From positions 19,400,261 through 19,464,260 of the forward strand of contig OX155963.1 in NCBI GenBank assembly GCA_944548615.1: a DNA stretch of 64,000 bases, given 5' to 3'. This document shows, piece by piece, positions 52,101-61,639 of the stretch. Source of the stretch: Micropterix aruncella (taxonomy: Eukaryota; Arthropoda; Insecta; Lepidoptera; Micropterigidae). Position 1 is the stretch's first letter, and every line of letters begins with the position of its first letter. The notes below the pieces were generated by a model. The model saw only the letters and a list, made by a program, of their open reading frames with translations, did not search any database and was not told the DNA's origin. The position numbers and the translations under genes were made by a program.

Positions 52101-55100
52101 CAAGGCATTACCTGACTAGAAATTGTAATAAAGTATAAAAGGGTGCCACAACAACTGCTTTATATACGCTTATTCAGCTTTCTTATACCATCAAAGGTAG
52201 TCGTTATGACCGCTATTTAACCACTATTCGGCTAAAAGCCATATAAAATGCGCCTAATCCGGCGGTATAGACATTATATAAACGTTTATATGACGTCTAT
52301 ATGACCAGGTCTCGTGACTAAAAGCTAGCAATAACGTTGCCGTGACTGTTATGTAGCCAATTTGTGCTACTCGGGTCGACCTGCTTTTCAAAATCTTTCC
52401 ATAAGTCTTCGGTTACTCGTTGGGAAAATTTGTGGAAAGAATGGACTTATCATAACGACAGTTACGTTAATACGTTTAATCATTATTTTTTAAATTAATG
52501 AATAGATTTTGGGACCCCAAATTTATCGACCGTATTCAAAATCAATCACTGTCTTCAATCTCAACTTCACTACTCTAATATTTATGACTAACGTGGCAAA
52601 TGACAATTGCAGGTTATCGCTGTCCAACTCGTCGGTGATCTCCTACATCAACCAGAACATGCTGATGTGGGGCTGCTCGGTGGAGGCTCCGGAGGGCTAC
52701 CGGGTGAGCCAGTCCACGGGCGCGGGCCGCCGCTTCCCGCTGCTGTGCGTGGTGGCCCTGCGCGAGAACCGCATGACCATCGTGGGCCGCATCCAGGGCT
52801 TCTGCCCGCCCGACGTGCTGCTCCACCGCCTGCGGAAGATCCTCGGCGACAATGAGATCTATCTCGCGCAGACGAGGGCCGAAAGGTATTTTCCATTCAA
52901 CCACTCCCTAGTTTAAGTAGCACTGGCACGATGGAAATGCGCAAGGTACGCTGACATTCACGTGATTTTTAGGTTACTGCAGAGACGGCGGAGAAATGGT
53001 TTAAACCGGTTAGCGTTTGTTTCGGTTGCTTCGGTCGGTCGATTAAAGAGCGGGCACCGGAGAGGAGGAATCGAGAACTCCATCTTTTTTTCTCCTATAT
53101 TTTGACAGCCTTACGTTTCTTTCTCGACATACATTTCTTTGTATTTCCTTTTTCCCTATGTTTCTTAGTTCCTGAGATATAACATATCAAAATTTAGCCA
53201 GAAGGCGAAGCACTTTGCGATAGCCGATTGTTATTGTGATGTCCGTTGGCCCATTTTTTCAGTTTTCTACGTTTTTTCAATCATAGAGCATTGAAAAAAA
53301 ATATTGTCTGGTATGGCACTAAAATGTGTAAAATGAAGTATCAAATATACGGTTTAAAACTATTTTACTCGCCCAATTGTGAAGATCTGTGTAATCCTCA
53401 GTCGTGGCAATTACTTGTTAAACGTTGAAAATAACAGGATAATGTCTAGAGAGGAAAAACAAGAAAATATTATTTTTTAATCATTATACATTAACAATAA
53501 TATTTTTTTTTATTTTTTAGGGTGCCACCGAAATTGATCGATTGATTGGGCGACCGATCAATCGCGGTCGATCTATTGCTGACCACCAATCTAACGAATT
53601 CACTCACTCGATTGATAGTCTACTCGATCCCCACTCATGCCGGGCATTGTTCAATTATTCTGATTTTTGTATTGACAATTATTCAGACCTGGTCATCTCG
53701 AACATTTTAAGCCATTTACAATTGCGCTTTGAGCTTCACAAATGTCTCGTAAACCATGTTTACCTCGATACATCCGCCGTGCAATAGTCATAGTCCACTC
53801 TGCTCCCGTAAACGAATTCATGGCGACCAAGAATTCCATGATTCGGTGTGTCTATCGACACCCTTCCGCTCCGCTAGATTTTCAAGATATCAATGATGAA
53901 CACCACAGCCGTTAGGGCCCACCCTATACGAGTCAAAACTTCCTTATCGAATGTGATCCTTTAAAAGTTATTACGTTTACATTTTAGAGTGGAACGCAGC
54001 TTAACAGCAGATCTCCGTGCGCAGCAAGACGAAGCTTACGAAGAATCTCTCCGAGCCGATCAGGAGAAAGAGAGGAGGAAGAGGGAGATCCGCGAGGCGC
54101 AGTTGGAGCAGGAACGAATGATGCTCGAGGAAATAATCAAGGAAGAGCGTCGGAAAGAGGTATTGCCTGTGATTTCTTCGATTTCAGTACCAACTTTAGC
54201 TTTATGCATGTTTTCTTCTCATCCAAGTATTGAGAGAGGTCACTGCAAGAGGACTTTTAAACTATGATTTTCGCATGTCAAGTCTTTAGAGGGGTTGGAA
54301 TGGGCGGTAAGGGGACGCACGCATGCTACAAAATGGCCATACAAGATCAAATCAGCCAAATTGTTTCTGGTATAGCTTATGAGAATCACTGAGAATCAAC
54401 TGAGAATCAACAAACCTGATATCAACCTAGAGGTTCTCACAAAAGCGTGTGCTAACGACCACTTGTAGGGGCGCTATCGCAAATCAAAATAGATATTACT
54501 AACAGTTCACGTACCTATATTTTGATACTCATTCTGATTAATTATAACATCATCATCATCTTTCATCACCAGAAGCCCCAAGCAGCTTTCCCTGCTATTA
54601 CAGAAAGTGGAGCTTTTCTGCGACTGGTCAGGCTGTATAAAAGTGAAGCCCTCCAAATGTTTTTGCCTTGGACTCGCCCGCATGGGCACAAAATTTACAT
54701 CCTATGACCCCAAATTGGTCTATAAGGGCTCTAATATCTCCCTTATAGACCCAAACAATCATTTCAAATTCCTCGGCAGAAAAATCACCCATCAGGGAAA
54801 AGACGTCTCGGGCGATCATGTTATAGAGCATTTCAAAAGTTGCCTCGCGAAAATAGATGCCTTGCTAATTTCTGGCCCTCGTAAGGCCTGGATCTATGAC
54901 AATTATCTAACGTCACATTTGTCATGGCCCTTTCTTATTTACGATTTTACCAAAACCCAACTGTCCCGTCTAGATGCACTGGTGACAGCTAGTTTAAAAT
55001 CCTGGCTGTCCTTAGCCAAACCAGCTGACCCCTCGACTCTCTTCAGGTCCAAACAAAGTTTTGGGCTAGCGCTTAAACTGCCCTCTCTGCTCTACGCCAA

Positions 55101-58100
55101 CTCCAGAATAACCAAAAATTCGATTCTGTGCAATTCCAAAGATCCGGCAATATCGAAGCACGTAATAAGTGGCTGTAGTGATTCACATGAACTACAAGCC
55201 CGCGTAGACTTCCACAAAAGGTTCCTTACTGGAATCAGCCAGAATGGCACTGGTCTGGGGTATGGCAGTACAACCACGAGCGACGTGGACTTGAAGAAGT
55301 CTCTTTTGCGGGGAGATTACGACAGCAAGAGTATGGCTCATGCTATTGGCCTTCAATGCCAGAATGATTGGACAACAATTGGTGACTTTTGCATTCCGCC
55401 TCCAATGCACTGGAAGGTAATGCTCTATGACTGGACGCCAGAGATGCTGAAATTTTATTTGAATGCCTTTCAGCATACACTTCCAGACCCCAGTAACCTC
55501 GCTCGTTGGAGCTTTGCCTAGGATAGTTCTTGTCCCCTCTGTAGCAATACCCCTTGCACAGCTAGACACATTCTAGCTGGCTGCAAGGTGGCCTTAGATC
55601 AAGGACGGTACACTTACCGCCATGACAAAGTTCTCGCTGTTATTCGCGAGGTAATTAGTCTCTCAGTGGCTCGTGCCAACAAGGGTTTGACAGTATCCTC
55701 CAAACCCCCAATACAGTTTGTGCGGGATGGCTCTAAAGGCAAAAAACATTTAACTACAAAACCTTTCTCAATAATCGAGAAAGCTACAGATTGGATTCTG
55801 GAGGTTGATTCGGTCTCTAAGTAGTATAAATTCCCTGAAAGTCTCGGATGCACAGCCCTCCGTCCAGATATAACTCTTTACTCTCTATCTCGGAAGGTGG
55901 CTCTTATTGTAGAATTAACTGTTCCATGGGAATCAAATATCCCAAAAGACCACGAGTACAAATTAAATAAATACCATGATCTTGCAAATGCCGTAACCCG
56001 GAACGGCTTCACTGTTCACCTTCACGCGGTGGAAGTTGGCGCTCGTGGCCTGCCAGCTAAATCTCTATTTCACCTCTTTAAAGATCTTGGCCTTTCCAGA
56101 AAAATAATCAACTCTTTCTTAGAAAAATTATCTAAAACTGCGATTTGCGCATCTCAAATTCTATGGCTTCGAAGGGGGAGTGAATGGGTGGCAAGGTGAA
56201 CGCTCACATGTGGCAAGGCAGCTGTCCTAAACCTACCACAGCCGGTTCGTAAGTCCGGAATCCACTGCTCACCCCCCAGAAGTGTAAAAAAATAGTATTA
56301 TGATGGGCCCGACTCCGGTCGGTGAATTCCATGGCAGCTCCGTTTGTATTTATTTATATTAATATTTCATAGGAGATTGTTCTGGCGAAACAAGAAATGG
56401 CACACAGCTTACCAGATGAGCCTAGTGCGAGTGACCCCAGCGGTCTGGCGGTACTAATCAAATTGCCTTGTGGTGCACGTCTAGAGCGTCGCTTCAGGAC
56501 CGATGATAGTCTCCAAGTGAGTATCGATAGTAATAGTCTCGATAAAAAGGTTTCTTTGTTTATGTTCTTAATTTACCCATCGCAGTAAATTTTAATGGTG
56601 CTCATCTCTAAGGGAACATGGAATTAGGTAGATATACTGGTTTTACTCTCTCCATTTAATGCATCTAAACTGAGAGACGACGCGTGCTTGTAATCCATCG
56701 CGCATGAACAAGGTATAGTAGACAAAAGCAATGGATCATTCCAAATGCACCTAGGTTCTGAATCTCTAGATTTGCTGCTAATGGCTCTTGTGAAGTTGGG
56801 CCACTAACACCCACTCGTTCATCGGGGTCGGCTCAACTCCGGTAGCCTCCACGTAGAAGGTCGTTCCTGGTAAGGACTCTGTTTTCCCCTGCTTCTCAAT
56901 GCATGCATGGTGGATCAGTTTCCCCCGGGTGATGTCCTTTGACCGTGCCTCGCGGTAAGCTAGACGGTAGACTGTATTCGTCCCCAAGTCTCTACGCTCA
57001 CTCCAGGCTGAAAGAATGATTACATATCGTTATAGCTACCTGGGGTGATAGGTTCGCCCGTTGTAGATGACATCACCCCACTGTTTTCTCCAAAATTATT
57101 TTAACCACTCAAGGTTTTTTTCTTCGAAATCAAGATCAAGATACACCCATTGCCAAGTACTTCAATAGTCATTTTAAATTCCTCAGCAGGAAAATCACTT
57201 CTCAGTGCAAATACCTCTCTGCTGATCATGTAGTGGAAGATTATATAAGATGATAGATGTCTGGCAAGGCATCTATTTTTGCCATTTTCTAGACCATTCT
57301 CATTTATGATTTCATCAAAACCTAACTGTGACAGCTAGTTTAAAATCCTACCTATCCCTAGCCAAACAGGCTGACCGCTCCACTCTCTTCAGGTCCAAAC
57401 TATTGGGCCAGCTCTAAAAATGCTATCTCTGCACTATGCCAATCAATCTATGGAGAATAACCAAAACCTCAATTCTATCTGATTCTAAGGACCAGGCGAT
57501 AACAAACTCGCACTGTGACTCTAGTGAATCAAATGATTTACAAGCCCATGAAGACTTCTATAAAAAGTTTAATGCTTGAACCGCGAAAATGGCGCTGGTC
57601 TGGCAGTATGAGCGATTTGGACCGGAAGAAGTGTCTTTTGTGAGGAGATTATGACAACAACAGTTACGACTCATGCTGCTGGCCTCCATTGTCAGAATAA
57701 CTGAACAACAGGGAGTCGTTTGTATTCCCCCTCTGATGTTTTGAAAGATATTGTATGACTGCAAAGCAGTCAAATAGAGTCGCCTTACTGTTATACCTCG
57801 AATGCCGCCATTTTGAATATAATAAGAGAAGATTAATACATTTTTGGAACTATGCGTTGCGTTTCATAGTAAAATCCTAGATGACAAATCGTAGTACGTG
57901 GTTAAGCAATCTAATACACTATATAATCAATGATATAGACAAGAAAGTATACGAGGAGTCAAATTCAAAAACTTTACGTGGAGGGCCAAGCGCATGTGTG
58001 AGACACTGATAACCAACCCTAAACTCAAATCAGTTAGGTGGTGTCGACTACAACGGGCGAACCCGTCACCTCAGGCTGGTTTAACCCCTAGAGCCCCAAT

Positions 58101-59061
58101 TGGCCGATATCGGCCACAACACGATTCAGCGTGACGGCCCCGTTTTAATTTTATTTTAATTTAATTTGTTTTATTTTATTATGTTTTTTATGTTAATATG
58201 TTTTATTTTTATTATTGGTGCAGTGGTTTGGCAGTAATTAATGTTTTGGTGGAACAGTGTCATAATTCATTTTTTTACTAATTTTTACTAAAAATTTTTG
58301 CCACTTTAACTTGTCAATCGGCTGAGGGGCCGAGGCCTGAAAGGTTAACGATATTTGATCATTCTTTTAGACATGGGATGAGCGTAGAAGACTTAGAGAC
58401 AATACAAATCTAGTGTTTAGCTAAGCCAATATGCCCGACAGGCCAACTCCCCCACAATTCTGTTTCCAGACTCCCCTGGCTGTCAGTCGGAATGCACAAT
58501 CGATTGGCTGACGCCGCACGATGCGTAAACCATCCAGGAGCGCCTGAAGGTTGACTCCTAGGAAAAACTGGCCCGCAGGACAAGAGTCCTACCCGCGCTT
58601 GCACTTCTGCATGGAGGGCGCCGGATGGGTGTTGACCCATGCGTTTGTGTTGAAATAGTACAACCCTACGCCCATAGGTGGCTCCTTAAGTATAAGTTAC
58701 TATCTGGCAACACTGTGTCGTGTTGACAGTTCCCGTTTCTGTTCAATAAATGACTACCAACCAACAGTTTGGCACATGGGTCTTAGTGGCCTGACTGCAA
58801 CAGGGCCCATTAGCTCCCAAAATCATCATCATCAGTTATTTTCCATTTTCATCGACTCATTATAAGCAATCAATTGATTACAGATTTATTTTTTAGGACC
58901 TCTACAACTACGTGTACAGCCACCCGCAATCGCCAGAAGAATTCGAGATCACCACAAACTTCCCGAAGCGGGTCCTCGAGAGCGATAATCTATCCAAAAC
59001 CCTCGGAGACATGGGCCTCAAGAACAGAGACGTTCTCTTTGTGAGCGACTGCAATGCATAA
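46034..59061 (+). CDS. FAF2: FAS-associated factor 2 (FAF2/UBXD8), complete, seven exons
   Basis: Exons 46034-46171, 48290-48542, 49527-49710, 52613-52885, 53988-54159, 56373-56516, 58897-59061: 1329 bp, 442 aa (human about 445). UBA domain at residues 11-53 ('VLQFQDLTGIEDITTC'); membrane hairpin about 97-125 ('GLYNYVVNLISICY'); UAS thioredoxin-like domain about 131-283 ('HPVFYQGTYAQALSDAKQEL'); coiled coil about 290-340; UBX domain about 355-440 with the p97-binding loop as FPKR (FPR type). It anchors in ER and lipid droplets and recruits p97/VCP for degradation of ubiquitinated membrane proteins. All splice phases agree. Confidence 0.97.
46840..47260 (+). repeat. Dispersed repeat family E, copy 1
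   Basis: Shares 'aattaataaatttttgga', 'catagt/tgtagtaaaat' and the end 'gcaatctaata-ctatataatcaatg' with 57775-57945. In FAF2 intron 1. Confidence 0.5.
47290..48140 (+). mobile_element. TIR element (Harbinger-like family F) with nested family D
   Basis: Ends GGGCCTCTGTAGACAGACAG and, inverted, GTGCCTATGGACGGGCAGC. Flanks are TTA at 47287-47289 and TTT after 48140, so the duplication is eroded or absent. Its outer parts match 62431-62813; the middle (about 47355-47845) is a family D copy inserted on the minus strand. Confidence 0.7.
47355..47845 (-). repeat. Dispersed repeat family D, nested copy
   Basis: Shares 'ttggccactaa', 'caacacccat', 'gcctccacgtagaa' and 'gttcgcccgttgta' with 56785-57075, and is the inverse of 34140-34790. 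Confidence 0.6.
48290..48542 (+). CDS. FAF2: FAF2 exon 2: linker and membrane hairpin
   Basis: Encodes 'VAIQEHLNIGEGRPSVFATE' and the hydrophobic hairpin 'VVNLISICYSTMSSIVKLLL'. Acceptor ctttttcag, donor gtaagt; exits phase 1. Confidence 0.96.
48612..48960 (-). mobile_element. RLE-type LINE 3' fragment
   Basis: Minus strand 3'UTR and C-terminal coding end of the family at 54570-56366 ('aggtgaaacagagatttgg', 'ccatggaattc'), with a small repetition of 'actattattacaa' inside (48692-48725). The tail is ATTT-rich at 48612. In FAF2 intron 2. Confidence 0.75.
49527..49710 (+). CDS. FAF2: FAF2 exon 3: UAS domain start
   Basis: Encodes 'VTDPLGDVMSFISAYSAKY' and 'HPVFYQGTYAQALSDAKQEL'. Acceptor tttttgcag, donor gtaaat; phases 1 in, 2 out. 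Confidence 0.96.
50010..50570 (+). repeat. Dispersed repeat family A, copy 2
   Basis: Second copy of the unit at 700-1090. The 'gttgggccaaaattacat...gccggtcagtatattt...cgattgat' section is repeated again internally at about 50405-50560. In FAF2 intron 3. Confidence 0.55.
50580..52370. repeat. AT-rich repeat host with 'tataag' motifs, carrying a hAT MITE
   Basis: 50590-50750 and 51419-51720, and again 52140-52300, are rich in 'gccatata', 'cttata' and 'tataag' phrases, suggesting one non-autonomous element opened by the MITE at 50758-51418. Borders could not be fixed. Confidence 0.35.
50758..51418. mobile_element. 661-bp non-autonomous hAT element, 8-bp duplication
   Basis: Ends CAGAGGTACCCAAACATTTT and, inverted, CAGTGATTTCCAAAGTGGTC, flanked by ctataaat (50750-50757) and ctataaag (51419-51426). 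The CAG termini with an 8-bp duplication are diagnostic of hAT. No transposase frame. Confidence 0.85.
52613..52885 (+). CDS. FAF2: FAF2 exon 4: UAS domain, GC-rich
   Basis: Encodes 'SSVISYINQNMLMWGCSVEA' and 'PEGYRVSQSTGAGRRFPLLC', then 'MTIVGRIQGFCPPDVLL'. Third positions are almost all G or C, unlike the other six exons. Acceptor caattgcag, donor gtattt. Overlapping frames on both strands here are shadows. Confidence 0.96.
53988..54159 (+). CDS. FAF2: FAF2 exon 5: coiled coil
   Basis: Encodes 'QQDEAYEESLRADQEKERRK' and a charged helix to 'IIKEERRKE'. Acceptor cattttag, donor gtattg; exits phase 0. Introns 4 (52886-53987) and early 5 (54160-54560) hold no recognised element. Confidence 0.95.
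54570..56199 (+). pseudogene. RLE LINE polymerase C-terminal half
   Basis: Same frame throughout, two TAG stops. Residues after the second stop contain the presumed P-D...E nuclease core and the C-terminal 'KTAICASQILWLRRGSEW', identical or nearly so in the 38756-38367 copy. The catalytic RT YADD box lies upstream of the truncation. Confidence 0.8.
54570..56366 (+). mobile_element. 5'-truncated RLE-type LINE, best-preserved copy
   Basis: One reading frame from about 54570 to 56199 with only two stops (55519-55521 and 55822-55824). It encodes the RT thumb ('DWSGCIKVKPSKC', 'FLGRKITHQG'), a zinc motif 'CPLCSNTPCTARHILAGC', 'YTYRHDKVLAVI', and the nuclease-like 'RPDITLYSLSRKVALIVELT' with 'VPWE'. 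This order resembles R2/NeSL/R4-type LINEs with a restriction-like endonuclease. The 3'UTR ends 'ccatggcagctccgtttg' plus an ATTT-rich tail six bases before the FAF2 exon 6 acceptor. Relatives: 34795, 38313, 48612, 57120, 60627. Confidence 0.85.
56373..56516 (+). CDS. FAF2: FAF2 exon 6: linker and UBX start
   Basis: Encodes 'EIVLAKQEMAHSLPDEPSAS' and 'LAVLIKLPCGARLERRFRTD'. Acceptor tttcatag at 56372, with the LINE tail supplying the sequence just upstream; donor gtgagt. Phase 0 both sides. Confidence 0.95.
56785..57075 (-). repeat. Dispersed repeat family D, copy
   Basis: From 'ggccactaacacccac' to 'ggtgataggttcgcccgttg', inverse of 34140-34790. In FAF2 intron 6. Confidence 0.6.
57120..57770 (+). 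pseudogene. Heavily decayed RLE LINE copy
   Basis: Matches 54750-55430 in pieces ('aattcctc-gcaggaaaatca', 'cagctagtttaaaatcct', 'ctctcttcaggtccaaac', 'tggaccggaagaag') with many gaps and stops. Confidence 0.7.
57775..57945 (+). repeat. Dispersed repeat family E, copy 2
   Basis: Second copy of 46840-47260, shortened by an internal deletion. Confidence 0.5.
58045..58820 (+). repeat. Dispersed repeat family D, copy split by TTAA MITE
   Basis: Left part ends 'cctcaggctgg' at 58080; the right part resumes after the MITE with 'cgatatttgatcattctttt', as in 34180-34200. The 3' section (58475-58590, 58770-58820) also matches 34550-34780; a stretch near 58672-58765 has no counterpart there. Confidence 0.65.
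58086..58344 (+). mobile_element. piggyBac-type MITE copy 3 (TTAA target)
   Basis: Flanked by TTAA at 58082-58085 and 58345-58348. Inserted in family D; the paralogous unoccupied site is at about 34180 ('ctggtataaca'). Confidence 0.88.
58897..59061 (+). CDS. FAF2: FAF2 exon 7: UBX domain and stop
   Basis: Encodes 'DLYNYVYSHPQSPEEFEITT' and 'NFPKRVLESDNL', ends 'DVLFVSDCNA' TAA. An AATAAA signal follows at about 59092. Acceptor ttttttag. Confidence 0.96.
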   Translation, partial: DLYNYVYSHPQSPEEFEITTNFPKRVLESDNLSKTLGDMGLKNRDVLFVSDCNA

Positions 59062-59185
59062 ATGTTCAAAATTCGTCGAAAATAGAATATCTAAATAAAT
59101 AAATATTCCAAATGTGCAATGCGGGCGAGACCTGTAGTCTGACCGGGGAATCGTGGATATTTTCGAATTAAAAATTGAATGATTG

Positions 59186-59285
59186 CAACGTTGACCCGTA
59201 ACTGGGTCAACGTTGACTGTCACAACAACGATCACAACAACAACGATCTGACTGTATCCGTCATCAGACGGATACAGTCAGATCG
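59186..59285. repeat. Two adjacent perfect hairpins downstream of FAF2
   Basis: Hairpin 1: arms caacgttgaccc / gggtcaacgttg (59186-59197, 59204-59215). Hairpin 2: 19-bp arms at 59244-59262 and 59267-59285 with loop atca. They lie about 100-200 bp past the FAF2 poly(A) signal, separated by 'acaacaacgatc' repetition. Confidence 0.9.
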
Positions 59286-59667
59286 AGCAATCTTGAGAAT
59301 GTTTCCTTCTTTTACGAATGCTCATCCTACACTGCTAAAACATACATGTAAAATTACATGATAATTTTATAGAAAGGAAATGAAGCATTTTTATTTATAT
59401 ACATGCGTTTAATTCATGGTCTCAGGAACAAATCAATACCAATAATTAGCCAATGATTACATGTTGATTACAAGAATTATTTCAATTACAGTTCATAAAT
59501 CATTGAGTCAACATACAGTAGCGTCCTGTATATTTTAGATATTCTGTGCATTCTACACATGTTTTCTACTTCACACGAAGTAATGATGTAGCAAGTATCT
59601 TTCAGGTGATAGTTTTTAATTAATTTCACATATTAACAGATAAATCAACAAAAGCAAAAAAGTCCCG

Positions 59668-60222
59668 CTATCTAAAGGCGGCGGTTCGGGCGGCGAAAGA
59701 GACAGGAGACCGAGACAGAGACCAAGACCGTTACTTGACTTTAAGCGTATTCTGGCAGTTCGCGAGCGAGACTGAGACCAAAATTGTCAAAATGACCTCG
59801 TTTTCTGATGAAGACACCGAAAAATTGATCGAAATTATTAAACAACATCCTGCGCTATTTATTTCAGAACAATTTCAATGAGTTACCATAGATATCTATA
59901 AAATTTTAACATTGTAAGGTATTAACTAATTATGTAATAGTTTTATACTTAAATAATTCTATATTTTAATTCTTCTATACTTTCTTTTAAATGTCATTTT
60001 TCTTGTATTATTTTTTATTATTATAATTAGGTTTGTATTTTAAATAAATTTCGTGGTTTATATTTTAAATAATTTCAAATAAAATAAACCTTTTAAATAA
60101 AGATCTTGCGTCATGGTCTCGGTGCACAGTAGATCACCAGAGACGGAGACATGTGTCTCGGTCTCTGTCTCCGGTCTCGGTCTCTTGTCTCTGTCGCGGC
60201 CCAAACCGCCACCTTTACAGAA
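59668..60222. mobile_element. PIF/Harbinger-like non-autonomous element with long TIRs
   Basis: The left end 'taaaggcggcggttcgg' with 'gagaccgagacagagacc' has its inverse at 60150-60222 ('ggtctcggtctcttgtctct', 'ccgccacctttac'). Inside is a 29-codon remnant of a MADF-like reading frame (59792-59881), the second protein usual in animal Harbinger elements. Exact duplication not resolved. Confidence 0.65.
59792..59881 (+). pseudogene. MADF/Myb-like remnant of a Harbinger accessory ORF
   Basis: ATG, then 'FSDEDTEKLIEIIKQHPALF' and a stop after 29 residues. The pattern D/E-x2-LI-x4-K-x-HP-x-L/F matches the start of MADF domains. Only the first helix is left. Confidence 0.45.
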
Positions 60223-60626
60223 AATTTGACAGTTTGTGTGGTGTTGCCAATAGCGGATTTTAAAATGTTGTCTATGCCCCTCGTACCATGATTGCCTAGC
60301 CAGATTATACAATTGATTTTTGTATGTAATTATTATTACCTTTGTTCCGGTGATTAATGTACATAAATTTCGCAGTGTAATATACATTTATGTGTAGGTT
60401 TAAAGTGAATGTAATTGAATTTCCGTATATTTTGATTATTTGGTTGAAGAAGCGCATTATACCGAGCATAGCTCATTTGTTTCTCTTGATGTTTGGGATA
60501 AAAGTACCACAATGGCGAAATAAGTACTTGAAAGGACTCCATTTACATTGTCTTAAAAATATGGTTTGATACCATTTTGCACCCTCCTTTAAATTATTTC
60601 AAAATTCCCAGTGTTTGGTTTGCTTC

Positions 60627-60740
60627 CAATAAATAAAATACAAACAGAGCTGACATGGAATTCACCGACCGGAGTCGGGCCCATCATAATACTACACTTC
60701 TGGGGAGGTGAGCGGTGGACTCCGGACTAACGACCGGCTA
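60627..60740 (-). mobile_element. RLE-type LINE 3' tail
   Basis: Minus strand: 'gccggtcgttagtccggagt', 'ccagaagtgtagtatta', 'gaattccatgtcagctc', then the ATTTT tail at 60627. Tail only. Confidence 0.75.
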
Positions 60741-60744
60741 AGAT

Positions 60745-61400
60745 CCGGGATGACCAGCTCCAAAATATCTCAGCCGTATCTACTGTGTACTTTCATATCA
60801 TCCTCTCCTTGCGGAAAATGCAGGAAACGCACAGATGACAGGCTCCGCTGTCTATTGAACAATCCCGGCAAGTAGCTTCTACCGCGCCTTTTGAATGTCA
60901 TTTAACGCTAGAATGCATGCCCGATGGGAGTAATTTTGACTCCTTTGTGTAAATGTAATAACTTTGTTTTTTAATTGATTGTTACTAAATGGAAATAAAA
61001 GGTGTCAAGACATTTACTGAGAATCGGAATACAATATTTTTCTTTAATTTTCTTCATATTTTTCATGAAAGAATTCCGGCGAGGGACTAGCTAGCGCCTG
61101 CTTACTGACTGGCTTATCACGCAGAGAAGTGCAACACTGACTACAAAAATGTTCCCTTCTCAATAAGATAAATATAGTGTCTTATACATGCAACTGTTGT
61201 TGAATATGTCACAGGGAGTCGGAATGACTTTCTTGGGCATCTAAGATAAATTTGTTTTTTTTATTTTTTCCACCATTTTCCTCTCAATTTTTTACTTATA
61301 GATCCAAACTGTTTGAAGATAAAGTAAACTAAGGTGGCCATGGAGTCAAAATTACTCCCATCGGCATTTTAAAATTAAAGCACACTACTATCAGCAGTAT
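60745..61400. other. Intergenic sequence without recognised genes
   Basis: AT-rich. 60800-61380 has no frame above 60 codons with a recognisable motif and no complete inverted-end element. Confidence 0.4.
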
Positions 61401-61406
61401 AGCATA

Positions 61407-61631
61407 CTAAAATAGACCGCGGGAATACAAAGGTGGACTGTGGGTGAATGCGATAGAGGAATAGAAAGAGATAGCTGCATATGGGCCCCCTCTACCCTTA
61501 TCACAGCGGACATATGACGTCGAAGCGTTTCACTCAGCATATATTTGCTGTGTCCTGCGCATGCGCAACTAAACAAGGATTGAGGGGGCCCATATGCAGC
61601 TTTCTCAGTCTGGTCGCGTGGTCTATTCTAG
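61407..61631. mobile_element. 225-bp palindromic MITE, TA target
   Basis: Ends CTAAAATAGACC and, inverted, CTAGAATAGACC, flanked by TA (61405-61406, 61632-61633). An internal perfect 20-bp inverted pair agctgcatatgggccccctc lies at 61473-61492 and 61582-61601. Confidence 0.8.
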
Positions 61632-61639
61632 TAAGTCTA

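Noticed and set aside
52607..52904. Pro/Arg-rich open frames on both strands
   Set aside because: Shadows of the GC-rich FAF2 exon 4, whose frame matches the UAS domain.
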